A DNA stretch of 64,000 nt from positions 124,001-188,000 of the forward strand of contig CAWGTM010000024.1 in NCBI GenBank assembly GCA_963825445.1. The letters are read 5' to 3'. The DNA is from Actinophytocola sp963825445. Lineage in GTDB: Bacteria; Actinomycetota; Actinomycetes; Mycobacteriales; Pseudonocardiaceae. Positions 18,435-27,291 of this stretch are shown piece after piece (positions within the stretch are counted from its first letter, which is position 1; every line of letters begins with the position of its first letter). The translations under genes and the position numbers were made by a program. The notes beneath the pieces were generated by a model. The model worked only from the letters and a program-made list of their open reading frames with translations. It searched no databases and was not told the DNA's origin.

Positions 18435-19376
18435 CTACGCGCGGTAGGCCGCCCACTGGTTCTGCATACGGGACTTCTGCCCCTGGGTGAACTGGTTGTA
18501 GCAACTGTCGTAGGAGTAGTCCATGTAGTTGTGGATCGGGTCGTTGCCGGCCGCCGGGCAGGTGTTCTTGCCCGCCGGGCACCCGGTGGTCGAGGTCTTC
18601 TCGGCCGGGGTGTCGGACACCTGGTCGTTCGAGGCGCTGCAGGCACCCTGGAACGTGTGGTAGAGCCCGAGCCAGTGCCCGGCCTCGTGCGAAGCGGTCT
18701 TGCCGAGGTTGAAGTTCGTGATCGAACCGCCCGGCAGCGAGCCGTACTGGATCACCACGCCGTCCAGTTCGGGGTCGGCCGCGTACCACGAGGGGAACGT
18801 CGCGTAGCCCAGGTAGCCGGTGTTCGTGGACCAGATGTTCAGCACGCCCGCGTCACCCTCGTGGGTGGCCGATTTCATGGCGGCCTCGCCCGCCGCGCTG
18901 TCCGGGTCGTTGAACCAGGAGTTGTTCGCGTGCCGGCGGGTCGCCTGGAGGGTGAACCGGAACTCGGTGTTGGCGGCCTGGCTGCTCTCGCCGCCGCCGA
19001 AGTTCTGGTTCATCTCCGCGATCTGCTGGGTGATCTGGGAGTTCGTGACGTTGCCCGTGCCGTTGGTCGCGTGGACCACGTGGAACACGACCGGCACGGT
19101 CACCACGGCCGGCAGCGGTGCGCGCCGGTCGGCAAGACGGGCCGCGGCCTCCCGCTCGGCCGCGAGCACCTCCTTCTGGGAGATCTCGTTGCGCTCGTGG
19201 CCGTGCTGGTCCGGGCGAACACGTGCGGCCGAGCCCTCATCGGTCGCACATTCGGCGGACGGGGTGGTCCACTGGTTGTCCTCGGCCACGGAGGCCGCCG
19301 GTGCGGCGACGAACGCGGACGCGAGCACGGTGAACGCGGCCAGCATCACGCCGCGTCTGATCCTTCTCTCGGACAT
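18435..19376 (-). CDS. Secreted M43-family (pappalysin-like) zinc metalloprotease
   Basis: 313-residue extracellular protease. A Sec signal peptide (about 1-30, cleaving near AAPAASVA) and a propeptide-like segment are followed by the catalytic domain starting VPVVFHVVHAT. The extended zincin motif HEAGHWLGLYH (220-230) and Met-turn NYMDYSYD (about 273) define the metzincin M43 family; six Cys in the C-terminal third should form disulfides. ATG 19376 has GGAGAGG about 8 nt upstream. Its own terminator follows. Divergent across 200 bp from the GDAFRHAYW-motif gene. Confidence 0.9.
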   Translation of the reverse strand: MSERRIRRGVMLAAFTVLASAFVAAPAASVAEDNQWTTPSAECATDEGSAARVRPDQHGHERNEISQKEVLAAEREAAARLADRRAPLPAVVTVPVVFHVVHATNGTGNVTNSQITQQIAEMNQNFGGGESSQAANTEFRFTLQATRRHANNSWFNDPDSAAGEAAMKSATHEGDAGVLNIWSTNTGYLGYATFPSWYAADPELDGVVIQYGSLPGGSITNFNLGKTASHEAGHWLGLYHTFQGACSASNDQVSDTPAEKTSTTGCPAGKNTCPAAGNDPIHNYMDYSYDSCYNQFTQGQKSRMQNQWAAYRA

Positions 19377-19576
19377 TCGGGGTACCTCTCCAACGCAGGG
19401 AGCACGACTTATGCGTGTCGTGCCATACATCGGACCGTACGGCGAACTTCCGTCCCGAGTAAGTCCTTGTCTCACAAGGGAAAAGGGGTGACAATGACAG
19501 GCTGCGCACGGCCGGTCACGTGACCAGAAGCGGTCATCGCGGACGATCGGGGCACGCGGTTGGCGACACTGGCCTC

Positions 19577-20281
19577 GTGGACAACGTGCGGGCGCTCGAA
19601 GCGATCCTCGTGTGGCAGCGCGCCATCGACACCTTCGGCCGGCCGGCCGATCGACATGCCGACCTGCTGGCGAGGTATCAGGTCCGGCCCGAAGAGACGT
19701 TGCTGTGGCCCCACGGGGCGGCCGGCTGGCTCGCGGAACAGGCGGGGTTCGAGCCACGGGTGGTCACCAGGTCCGAGGCAGCGCTGTTGGACAGGCTGGT
19801 GCTGGGCCCCACCGGACCCGCGGAACTCATCGTCTTCAACGACATCAAGGAGCGCGCCGAGGATGCCGCCGAGGCCAGGTTCCCCGGCCAGGGCCAGGAG
19901 GACGGGCACGGGGACGCCTTCCGGCACGCGTACTGGAACGCGCTGATGGCGCAACGGTACGGCGAGCAGTGGGCCTCCGATTTCGCCACGGCGCACGAGC
20001 GGAACCCGACCAGCCACCCCGTCCCGGTGGCCATGGACCTGCACAACAACGAGCTGGGCCGCGGGATCGCGCGGGACCACCCCGGCTCCAGCCCCGAGGA
20101 GCTGGCGGGTCTGGTCGAGCAGGCGGTCCGAGAAGGCCGAACGGTGGTCGTCGACCGGACCGACACGCTGGTGCCGTCGGTCCCCGGTGAAAGCCGCGTC
20201 ACCAACAAGGACAACCCCTGGCCGACGAACAACCCGGGCCGCTCCGACGACACCGTGCCTCCGCCGGTCTACGGCAACTGA
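19577..20281 (+). CDS. Uncharacterised protein with GDAFRHAYWNALM / ATAHE / MDLHNNELGR motifs
   Basis: 234 residues, no signal peptide. The N-terminal half is helical and not recognised. The C-terminal half carries GDAFRHAYWNALM (112-124), ATAHE (137-141) and MDLHNNELGR (153-162). This set of His/Asp/Glu-rich motifs recurs in a conserved domain of unknown function (I believe the DUF6973-type) often found at the C-termini of secreted or toxin-like proteins; that assignment is from memory. The ordered polar motifs suggest a metal- or phosphate-handling active site, which is inference. GTG 19577 is the likely start; an in-frame GTG at 19520 is the alternative. Convergent with glgE, 5 bp apart. 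Confidence 0.7.
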   Translation: MDNVRALEAILVWQRAIDTFGRPADRHADLLARYQVRPEETLLWPHGAAGWLAEQAGFEPRVVTRSEAALLDRLVLGPTGPAELIVFNDIKERAEDAAEARFPGQGQEDGHGDAFRHAYWNALMAQRYGEQWASDFATAHERNPTSHPVPVAMDLHNNELGRGIARDHPGSSPEELAGLVEQAVREGRTVVVDRTDTLVPSVPGESRVTNKDNPWPTNNPGRSDDTVPPPVYGN

Positions 20282-20286
20282 GCGTC

Positions 20287-22254
20287 CTAGGTGATCACCG
20301 CGAGGATGTGGGCGACCCCGCTGGTCGGGGCGAGGCGGACGTAGTTGGACTGGCCCCAGTTCCAGGTTGAGCCGGTGACCTCGTCGCGGACCGGGAGCTT
20401 CTCGTCCCAGCCGCGGCCGAGTGCCGGCAGGTCGAGGTGGACCGTGCCCTCCTGCGGGTGGTCGGGGTCGAGGTTGACCACCACGATGACCAGGTCCCCG
20501 GTGGTCGGGTCGGACTTCGAGTAGGCGATCAGCGCCTCGTTGTCGACGTCGTGGAACCGCAGCGTGCGGAGCTGCTGGAGAGCCGGGTGGGCCTGGCGGA
20601 TCTCGTTGAGCCGAGTGATCCACGGCTCGAGCGAGCGGCCGTCGGCGAGTGCGCCCGCGAAGTCCCGCGGCCGCAGCTCGTACTTCTCGGAGTTCAGGTA
20701 CTCCTCGGAGCCCTCCCGCACGGCCTCGTGCTCGAACAGCTCGTAGCCCGCGTAGACACCCCAGCTCGGCGACAGGGTGGCCGCCAGCGCCGCCCGCAGC
20801 GCGAACATCGCCGGCCCGCCGTACTGCAGCGACGCGTGGAGGATGTCCGGCGTGTTCACGAACAGGTTCGGCCGGCACTCGTCGCTGTGCTCGACGATCT
20901 CCTCGCCGAACTCGATCAGCTCGGCGCGGTGCGTCCGCCACGTGAAGTACGTGTACGACTGGGTGAACCCGAGCCGCCCGAGGCCGTAGAGCCGGGCCCG
21001 ACGGGTGAACGCCTCGGACAGGAACAGCACGTCCGGCTCCACCGCCTTGACCTGGTGGATCAGCCAGTGCCAGAAGTTCGGCGGCTTCGTGTGCGGGTTG
21101 TCCACCCGGAAGATCCGCACGCCGTGGTTGACCCAGTGCAGGACCACGCGCAGTACCTCGGCGTAGATGCCCTCCGGGTCGTTGTCGAAGTTGACCGGGT
21201 AGATGTCCTGGTACTTCTTCGGCGGGTTCTCCGCGTAGGCGATGCTGCCGTCCGGCCGGGTGGTGAACCACTCCGGGTGCGCCTCGACCCACGGGTGGTC
21301 CGGCGCGCACTGCAGCGCCAGGTCGAGCGCGACCTCCATGCCCAGCTCGTTCGTGCGGGCCACGAACGCGTCGAAGTCCTCGAGCGTGCCGAGCTGGGGG
21401 TGGATGGCGTCGTGGCCGCCCTCGGCCGAGCCGATGGCCCAAGTCGAGCCCACGTCCTCCGGCACGGAGATGACGCTGTTGTTCGGGCCCTTGCGGTTGA
21501 CCGCGCCGATCGGGTGGATCGGGGGCAGGTAGACCACGTCGAAGCCCATCCGGGCGACGCGGTCCAGCTCCTTCGTGGCCGTGGTGAACGTGCCGTGCAC
21601 CGGCTTGCCCGACTCGTCGAGGCCGCCGGTCGAGCGCGGGAAGAACTCGTACCAGGAGCCGAACAGGGCGCGGGACCGGTCGACCCAGATCTGGTTCTTG
21701 CGGCCCCGGGTGACGAGGTCGCGGATCGGGTGGTTCTGCATGTACCGCTGGATCGGCTCGTCGAGCGCCTCGGCGATCCGCCTCGGCAGCGGTGCCGTGG
21801 TGTCCCGCAGCCCCGCGGCCGCGGACAGCAGCATCTTCTTCTCGCCATTGTGGGGAAAGCGGCGGGCCGCCCGGTCGAGCAGCCGTGCGCCCGACTCCAG
21901 GTCGTTGGCCAGCTCCTCGGCCGTCTGCGCGGCGCCGACCTTCACCTCGACCGCGTGACGCCAGGTGGCCCACGGGTCGCTCCAGGCGTCGACCCGATAG
22001 GTCCACATGCCGGTCGCGTCGGGGGCGATGTGTCCGATCCAGGTGTCGGCGTTCGGATCGTCGACCGCCATCCGGGTCAGGCGCTCGGTCTTGTCCTGTG
22101 GTCCACGCCACACCACGGTCGCGCCGACCGCGTCGTGGCCCTCTCGCCAGACGGTCGCCCGCACGGGGATGTGCTCGCCGACTACCGCTTTCGACGGGTA
22201 GCGCCCACAACTGACCACGGGGGAGACGTCGTCGATGCCCAGCCGACCACTCAC
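20287..22254 (-). CDS. glgE: Alpha-1,4-glucan:maltose-1-phosphate maltosyltransferase (GH13_3)
   Basis: 655-residue GlgE, which extends alpha-1,4-glucan with maltosyl units from maltose 1-phosphate. The nucleophile Asp385 is in IFRVDNPHTKP and the acid/base Glu414 in FLSEAFTR, the exact family signatures. The N-terminal beta-sandwich and helical S domain (about 1-200) used for dimerisation are present. GTG 22254 is chosen because AGGAAAGG precedes it by 8 nt; an ATG at 22296 would add 14 residues. Separated from treS-mak-glgB by two unrelated genes but clearly the same pathway. Divergent from glgP (118-bp gap). Confidence 0.95.
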   Translation of the reverse strand: MSGRLGIDDVSPVVSCGRYPSKAVVGEHIPVRATVWREGHDAVGATVVWRGPQDKTERLTRMAVDDPNADTWIGHIAPDATGMWTYRVDAWSDPWATWRHAVEVKVGAAQTAEELANDLESGARLLDRAARRFPHNGEKKMLLSAAAGLRDTTAPLPRRIAEALDEPIQRYMQNHPIRDLVTRGRKNQIWVDRSRALFGSWYEFFPRSTGGLDESGKPVHGTFTTATKELDRVARMGFDVVYLPPIHPIGAVNRKGPNNSVISVPEDVGSTWAIGSAEGGHDAIHPQLGTLEDFDAFVARTNELGMEVALDLALQCAPDHPWVEAHPEWFTTRPDGSIAYAENPPKKYQDIYPVNFDNDPEGIYAEVLRVVLHWVNHGVRIFRVDNPHTKPPNFWHWLIHQVKAVEPDVLFLSEAFTRRARLYGLGRLGFTQSYTYFTWRTHRAELIEFGEEIVEHSDECRPNLFVNTPDILHASLQYGGPAMFALRAALAATLSPSWGVYAGYELFEHEAVREGSEEYLNSEKYELRPRDFAGALADGRSLEPWITRLNEIRQAHPALQQLRTLRFHDVDNEALIAYSKSDPTTGDLVIVVVNLDPDHPQEGTVHLDLPALGRGWDEKLPVRDEVTGSTWNWGQSNYVRLAPTSGVAHILAVIT

Positions 22255-22358
22255 CGGCACGCCCTTTCCTGGTAAGCCCGAGGTGTCTTGTTTCATCGTC
22301 CCCTACGAACAGAGTGCCCCGTCAGTGCGGTGCGCACACCTGCTCGGCGTCCGGACGA

Positions 22359-22364
22359 TAGGGT
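22359..22364 (+). promoter_or_regulatory. -10-like TAGGGT upstream of glgP
   Basis: TAGGGT ends 8 nt before the glgP GTG at 22373 with no Shine-Dalgarno between, suggesting a nearly leaderless transcript. No convincing -35 was seen. Confidence 0.35.
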
Positions 22365-22372
22365 CGGTCGCC

Positions 22373-24871
22373 GTGAAAGCTGTGCGCCGCTTTACCGTCC
22401 GAGCCGGACTGCCGGAACCCCTGGCTGAGCTGGGTACCCTGGCCACCAATCTCCGGTGGACCTGGCACCCGCCCACCCAGGAGCTGTTCGCCGCCATCGA
22501 CCAGCGCACGTGGGACCGCCTCGGCGATCCACTGCGCCTGCTGGCGGAGGTGCCGGCCAGCCGGTTGGAGCAACTGGCCACCGATCATGAGTTCCTGGGT
22601 CGGGTCGCCGGGCTCTCCGACGACCTGCGCCGGTACCTCGCCGAGCCGCGGTGGTACCAGGAGCGCGTCGGCTCCTCGGGCGACCGGATGGCCCGGTCGA
22701 TCGCGTACTTCTCCATGGAGTTCGGGGTCACCGAGGCGCTGCCCAACTACTCGGGCGGTCTCGGCGTCCTCGCCGGCGACCACCTGAAGGCGGCCTCCGA
22801 CCTGGGCGTGCCGTTGATCGGTGTCGGGCTGCTCTACCGGTCCGGGTACTTCCGGCAGTCGCTGTCGCTCGACGGGTGGCAGGTCGAGCACTACCCGGTG
22901 ATCGACCCCAACGGGCTGCCGCTGTCGCCGCTGGTCGAGCCGTCCGGGGCGCCGATCCTCGTGCACGTGGCCATGCCAGGTGGCCGGGTGCTGCGGGCGC
23001 GGATCTGGAAGGCGCAGGTCGGGCGCGTGCCGCTGCTCCTGCTGGACTCCGATGTGGACGGCAACGACGACGACCTCCGTCGCGTCACCGACCGGCTCTA
23101 CGGTGGCGACCAGAATCACCGAATCCGGCAGGAGATTCTCGCCGGTGTCGGCGGAGTGCGTGCCGTGCGTACGTACTGTGAGCTGACCGGCCACGTTCAG
23201 CCCGAGGTGTTCCACACGAACGAGGGACACGCCGGTTTCCTGGGCCTCGAGCGACTGCGTGAGCTGATGTCGGCTCATGGTCTCTCTTTTGACGAGGCTC
23301 TCTCCGCTGTGCGTTCCGGGACCGTCTTCACCACGCACACGCCCGTGCCCGCCGGGATCGACCGGTTCCCCGTCGATCTCGTGCAGCACTACTTCGGTGA
23401 CGGTTCGCTACTGCCCGATGTGGACATTCGGCGGGTGCTCGCCCTCGGGGCCGAGGACAACGTCGGGATGTTCAACATGGCGCACATGGGGTTGCGGTTG
23501 GCCCAGCGTGCGAACGGGGTCTCGAAGCTGCACGGTGAGGTCTCTCGCCAGATGTTCGGCGGGTTGTGGTCCGGGTTCGACACGGACGAGGTGCCGATCA
23601 CGTCGGTGACCAACGGCGTGCACGGCCCTACGTGGACCGCTCGTGAGATGACGTCCGCCGTGCCTGATCTCGATGACGCGGCGTTGTGGGATCTGCGGTG
23701 TGCTCTTCGGAAGCGGCTCGTGGTCGAGGTGCGGCGGCGGGTTCGTGAGGCCTGGCTGCAGCGTGGGGCTTCTCCTCTGGAGTTGGCCTGGACGGACACG
23801 GTGTTCGATCCGGATGTGTTGACCGTCGGTTTCGCTCGTCGTGTGCCCACGTACAAGCGGTTGACTCTCATGCTGCGTGACCACGACCGGTTGCGTGCTC
23901 TGTTGCTCGATCCGGATCGACCGGCTCAGCTCGTGGTGGCCGGGAAGTCGCACCCTGCTGATGACGGCGGGAAGGCGTTGATTCAGCAGGTTGTGCGGTT
24001 CGCCGACGAGCACGACGTGCGGCATCGGATCGTGTTCCTGCCGGACTACGACATGTCGATGGCCCGTTATCTGTACTGGGGCTGCGATGTGTGGTTGAAC
24101 AATCCGACGCGGCCGCTTGAGGCTTGTGGGACTTCTGGGATGAAGTCTGCTCTGAACGGTGGATTGAACCTGTCCATTCGGGACGGGTGGTGGGACGAGT
24201 TCTACGACGGTAGTAATGGGTGGGCCATTCCTACCGCTGACGGGGTTTCTGATCCTCTTCGTCGGGATGACCTCGAAGCGGCTGCCCTCTACGAATTGTT
24301 GGGTTCTCAGGTCGCGCCTTTGTTCTATGACCGTTCTGCTGGTCCGCCGACGCAGTGGCTCGCTATGGTTCGGCACACGTTGGCGTCATTGGGGCCGCAG
24401 GTGCAGGCTTCGCGGATGGTGCAGGAGTATGTGAATACTCAGTACACGCCGGCTGCTACCGCTGTTTCGCTGGCTGATGGTGACGGGTATCGGGCTGCTC
24501 GTTCTCTTGCCGCGTACAGGGACCGGTTGTCCGGGGCTTGGCCTCATGTGCGGATAACGTCTTGTGAGTTGAGCGTTGATCATGGGTCTACGCCGGTGCT
24601 GGGGGAGCGGGTGCAGGTGTTCGCTTCCGTGGACCTCGCTGGGTTGTCTGCTTCGGATGTTCAGGTGCAGGCGGTTGTGGGGCGGGTTGGGGACAGTGAC
24701 TCTCTCTACGACGTGGTCACGGTTGCAATGACGCCTGGTGCTGATGGGCGCTATTCGGCTGAGGTCGCGTTGCCGCATGCTGGAGCACTTGGGGTTACCG
24801 CCCGGGTGCTGCCTCAGCATGAGTTGTTGGCCAGTCCGGTGGAGTTGGGGCGGGTGGTTCACGCCGGCTAG
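22373..24871 (+). CDS. glgP: Alpha-glucan (glycogen) phosphorylase, actinobacterial/archaeal type
   Basis: 832-residue GT35 phosphorylase releasing glucose 1-phosphate from alpha-1,4-glucan. The N-terminal domain starting RFTVRAGLPEPLAELGTLATNLRW is the DUF3417-type cap of the short-family enzymes. PLP Lys591 lies in CGTSGMKSALNG, and NEGHAGFLGLER and TNGVHGPTW are further signatures. GTG 22373 is chosen over longer frames because the cap domain begins there. From about 23270 to the end, codons ending in T become visibly more frequent than in neighbouring genes. It degrades the polymer made by GlgE/GlgB. Confidence 0.94.
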   Translation: MKAVRRFTVRAGLPEPLAELGTLATNLRWTWHPPTQELFAAIDQRTWDRLGDPLRLLAEVPASRLEQLATDHEFLGRVAGLSDDLRRYLAEPRWYQERVGSSGDRMARSIAYFSMEFGVTEALPNYSGGLGVLAGDHLKAASDLGVPLIGVGLLYRSGYFRQSLSLDGWQVEHYPVIDPNGLPLSPLVEPSGAPILVHVAMPGGRVLRARIWKAQVGRVPLLLLDSDVDGNDDDLRRVTDRLYGGDQNHRIRQEILAGVGGVRAVRTYCELTGHVQPEVFHTNEGHAGFLGLERLRELMSAHGLSFDEALSAVRSGTVFTTHTPVPAGIDRFPVDLVQHYFGDGSLLPDVDIRRVLALGAEDNVGMFNMAHMGLRLAQRANGVSKLHGEVSRQMFGGLWSGFDTDEVPITSVTNGVHGPTWTAREMTSAVPDLDDAALWDLRCALRKRLVVEVRRRVREAWLQRGASPLELAWTDTVFDPDVLTVGFARRVPTYKRLTLMLRDHDRLRALLLDPDRPAQLVVAGKSHPADDGGKALIQQVVRFADEHDVRHRIVFLPDYDMSMARYLYWGCDVWLNNPTRPLEACGTSGMKSALNGGLNLSIRDGWWDEFYDGSNGWAIPTADGVSDPLRRDDLEAAALYELLGSQVAPLFYDRSAGPPTQWLAMVRHTLASLGPQVQASRMVQEYVNTQYTPAATAVSLADGDGYRAARSLAAYRDRLSGAWPHVRITSCELSVDHGSTPVLGERVQVFASVDLAGLSASDVQVQAVVGRVGDSDSLYDVVTVAMTPGADGRYSAEVALPHAGALGVTARVLPQHELLASPVELGRVVHAG

Positions 24872-24925
24872 CCGGTTGATCATGGCTTAGTCATGGTTGT
24901 GGCTGGGCGGCCGTTCCAGGAGAAG

Positions 24926-26071
24926 TCAGGTGACCTCTAGGCGGCTGCGGGTGTTCGCCACTCGCGGCCACCAGGACGCCAGCTTTTCCGCTTCCGTCAG
25001 TGCCTCGCGGGCCGCACGGTTGTCGCCCGCTGCCATGTGGGCGCGGGCCAGGGTGGCCAGGTCGTCGGCGCGGACCAGGACGTCGTCGCCGGAGCCGGCG
25101 GCTAATCGGGCCAGTGAGATGGCTCGGTCGAGGTTGCCGCTCAGTAGTTCCAGCAACGCTCGTACGCCGTTCAGGCGGTAGGTCGGGTAGCCCAGCGTCG
25201 CGGCGTTCTCCAGTGCTTGGCTTGCTGTGGACAGGCCGATCTCCGAGTCGACCTGGCCCGCTTCCACTGTTACGCAGGCCAACCCCGCCAGTGCGGCGAA
25301 CGAGCCTGCCGCCTCGCCCGCGTCCTGTTCCAGGTCGGAGGCCAGGCGCACCGCCAGGACCATCGCCTCGCCGTAGCGGCCCCTCGCCTCCAGAACCGCT
25401 ATTCGGGCGCTGATCGCTGAGCGTAGGTCCGGGTACGTTTCGCGTAGGCGTACCGCCAGGCGTTCCGCCTCTGTCAGTTCGCCCGCGTGGGCGTTTTCGA
25501 TCGCCGCTGCCACCAGAGGGGCGGCTTCCAGCTGGCGGACCAGATCTGGGCCTGCGAACGGTAGGCGGAACAGCAGCCAGCCTGTGGACGTGCTCGTGGC
25601 CGACCTGTGCGGTACCAGTGAGTACAGGGCCGTCACGCAGCCCGCGACCGCCGCGCCGCGTAGGAACGGGCCGTTCGCTGCCAGGACCGCGAAGGCGGCC
25701 ATCGCCAGTTCTGTGACGGTGGAGCACAGGGCCGTTACCCACATCCGTATCCGGACGGGTGGTTGACCGGCGCGCACTGTCACCGTCAGCAACACCGGGA
25801 ACGCTCTCAGTACCACCGTGCGGTTCGGGCGGCTCCAGTCGGCCAGTCTTGGGCCCAGGCCGATCACCACTCGGCGCACGCGTACGCCGGCTATCGGGGC
25901 GGCCATCAGCAGACCCAGCTGGCTGGCTATCACCACGGCCACCATGCCGGCCAGCGCACCCATCAGGGCGACCAGCGACCCGGCCGGACCCCATTCCACG
26001 ATGACCAACGCGATCACCGTCGCGACGGTTACCAGCCCGGCAGGCCTGAGCACAATGCGAACAACCCGCAC
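24926..26071 (-). CDS. Membrane-anchored TPR protein with degenerate M50-like N-terminus
   Basis: 381 residues. The N-terminal half has about five hydrophobic segments (6-22, 26-57, 107-124, 128-148 and a weaker one), with VRRVVIGLGPRLADWSRPNRTVVLRAFPVLLTV between. That segment resembles the 'GxGPxL...lr..P.gg' region of site-2-protease-like (M50) membrane proteins, but no HExxH or NPDG motif exists, so protease activity is unlikely. The C-terminal half (from about 185) is Ala/Leu-rich helical repeats of TPR type. Likely a scaffold; no function is assignable. Codon use is more T-ending, as in the 3' part of glgP. The 54-bp gap to glgP holds no clear terminator. Confidence 0.65.
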   Translation of the reverse strand: MRVVRIVLRPAGLVTVATVIALVIVEWGPAGSLVALMGALAGMVAVVIASQLGLLMAAPIAGVRVRRVVIGLGPRLADWSRPNRTVVLRAFPVLLTVTVRAGQPPVRIRMWVTALCSTVTELAMAAFAVLAANGPFLRGAAVAGCVTALYSLVPHRSATSTSTGWLLFRLPFAGPDLVRQLEAAPLVAAAIENAHAGELTEAERLAVRLRETYPDLRSAISARIAVLEARGRYGEAMVLAVRLASDLEQDAGEAAGSFAALAGLACVTVEAGQVDSEIGLSTASQALENAATLGYPTYRLNGVRALLELLSGNLDRAISLARLAAGSGDDVLVRADDLATLARAHMAAGDNRAAREALTEAEKLASWWPRVANTRSRLEVT

Positions 26072-26140
26072 ATCCGCAGACGTTACGCGGTGAAGCCCCG
26101 GTTCCGTCGCCTTCGTGGACAGCTAAAAGGGCAAACCTGG

Positions 26141-26530
26141 CTAGGTGACCGCCTGTGTGCCGCCCTCCTGGACGGGGAGGCCGGCGGCGCGCCAGGCGCG
26201 GAAGCCGCCCACCAGGTCGGTCGCCTTCGTCAGGCCCAGTTCCTGCAGGTCACGGGCGGCCAGGCTGGACGAGTAGCCCTCGTTGCACAGCACTACGACC
26301 GTGGTGTCCGCCGTGATGTTCGGTAGGCGGTGGTCGCCGGTCGGGTCCAACCGCCACTCGAGGACGATGCGCTCGATGGGCACCGCGTTGGGGATCTCGC
26401 CCTCGGTCACGCGGTTGTGGAGGGGGCGGATGTCCACCAGCAGGGCGCCGTCCTGGCGCAGCCGGTCGGCTTCCGCCGGCTCCACTCTGGCCAGGCCGGC
26501 TCGGGCCTTGGTCAGAATCTCGTCGATCAT
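26141..26530 (-). CDS. Rhodanese-domain sulfurtransferase
   Basis: 129-residue single rhodanese domain. The active-site loop is CNEGYSS (Cys82), preceded by LLVDIRP and followed by GGFRAWRAAGLPV, both diagnostic. It would accept a sulfane sulfur as a Cys persulfide. Its ATG overlaps the cysteine dioxygenase stop by 4 bp (26527-26530), so the two are translationally coupled and probably act together in cysteine sulfur oxidation. Confidence 0.92.
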   Translation of the reverse strand: MIDEILTKARAGLARVEPAEADRLRQDGALLVDIRPLHNRVTEGEIPNAVPIERIVLEWRLDPTGDHRLPNITADTTVVVLCNEGYSSSLAARDLQELGLTKATDLVGGFRAWRAAGLPVQEGGTQAVT

Positions 26531-27090
26531 GGTTCTACGGGCTCCGTTCGCAGGTCGGCGAGGGTGCGGTGGGGTGGCAGCGGGGGGATCGAGTCCCGGA
26601 TGTCGTGCAGGCTTGTGTACTCACGGGTCGGCACGAGTGGCGGCGAGTAGGCGTGCACGCTGGCCGCCTTCGTGAGACCGACGTTCCACACCTGGTGCGC
26701 GCGGCCGGCGCCGAAGCCGAGCCGGTCGCCCGTGCGGTGGGTGCGGTGCCCGACCGTGCTGCCAGGGTATCGGTAGGTCTCGGCCAGTTCGCCGTGGATC
26801 ACGGAGAAGGCGCCGGACGCGCCGCCGTGATCGTGTGGGGCCGTGTGCTGGCCGGGCAGCCAGGACAGCAGCCACAACTCGACCTCCTCGGTCAACGCCA
26901 GGCGCGCCCACCAGCGCTGCGGGCTGGCGAACCGGACGAAGTCGAGCAGGGGGTCGGACAGCTCGTCACTGATGCGGGTGACCAGTTCGCGCAGCTCGGT
27001 GGGGGTCCACAGCGGGACGCGCGGGCGGACGAGGTCGGCGAGCAGGGGCTGGTCGAACCGGGGATGCAGGTCGGTCAGTGCGACGGGCAT
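26527..27090 (-). CDS. Cysteine dioxygenase, type I
   Basis: 187-residue cupin enzyme oxidising L-cysteine to cysteine sulfinate with mononuclear Fe(II). Iron ligands are His86 and His88 in HDHGGASGAFSV, and His132 in AHQVWN; the tail HAYSPPL carries the conserved Tyr position. Length fits bacterial CDO (about 180-200). A 26-residue Cys-ending peptide is encoded 52 nt upstream (27143-27223), so expression is probably adjusted to cysteine availability by attenuation. Downstream rhodanese overlaps by 4 bp. Confidence 0.93.
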   Translation of the reverse strand: MPVALTDLHPRFDQPLLADLVRPRVPLWTPTELRELVTRISDELSDPLLDFVRFASPQRWWARLALTEEVELWLLSWLPGQHTAPHDHGGASGAFSVIHGELAETYRYPGSTVGHRTHRTGDRLGFGAGRAHQVWNVGLTKAASVHAYSPPLVPTREYTSLHDIRDSIPPLPPHRTLADLRTEPVEP

Positions 27091-27142
27091 GGCGAGGCTC
27101 CGAAGGTGGCTCCGGCGAAACAGCGGACGACGGGATGGGTCG

Positions 27143-27223
27143 TCAGGGACACCCGCACGAGGCGACCAGTAGGAGGTCCACCGTGCGGTCGCGCCAACTC
27201 CACAGCGACCGGAACATGCCCAT
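27143..27223 (-). CDS. Cys-ending leader peptide of the cysteine dioxygenase operon
   Basis: A 26-codon ORF read toward cysteine dioxygenase, ending 52 nt before its start. The peptide is Trp/Arg-rich in the middle and ends TVDLLLVASCGCP, matching the VDLL-R-x-A-S-x-C pattern of actinobacterial sulfur-operon leader peptides. Two Cys codons lie among the last four sense codons, well placed to sense charged tRNA-Cys. Starts are ATG 27223 or ATG 27217, with AGAGGG about 12 nt upstream. The peptide itself probably has no function; ribosome stalling does. The rest of 27091-27291 shows no other gene. Confidence 0.72.
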   Translation of the reverse strand: MGMFRSLWSWRDRTVDLLLVASCGCP

Positions 27224-27291
27224 GATCGTGACAGCCCTCTCGCGCCTCGACCAGTCGTCTCAGAAAGTGGTACGGCCTAGTGGGATTCGAG

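Noticed and set aside
19514..19525. GGTCACGTGACC palindrome upstream of the GDAFRHAYW-motif gene
   Set aside because: Perfect 12-bp palindrome but similar GGTCACGTGAC words occur elsewhere by chance in GC-rich sequence (for example near 5800); no support as an operator.
22254..22296. ATG 22296 as glgE start
   Set aside because: Only GTG 22254 has a well-spaced AGGAAAGG; the extra 14 residues are not conserved-looking.
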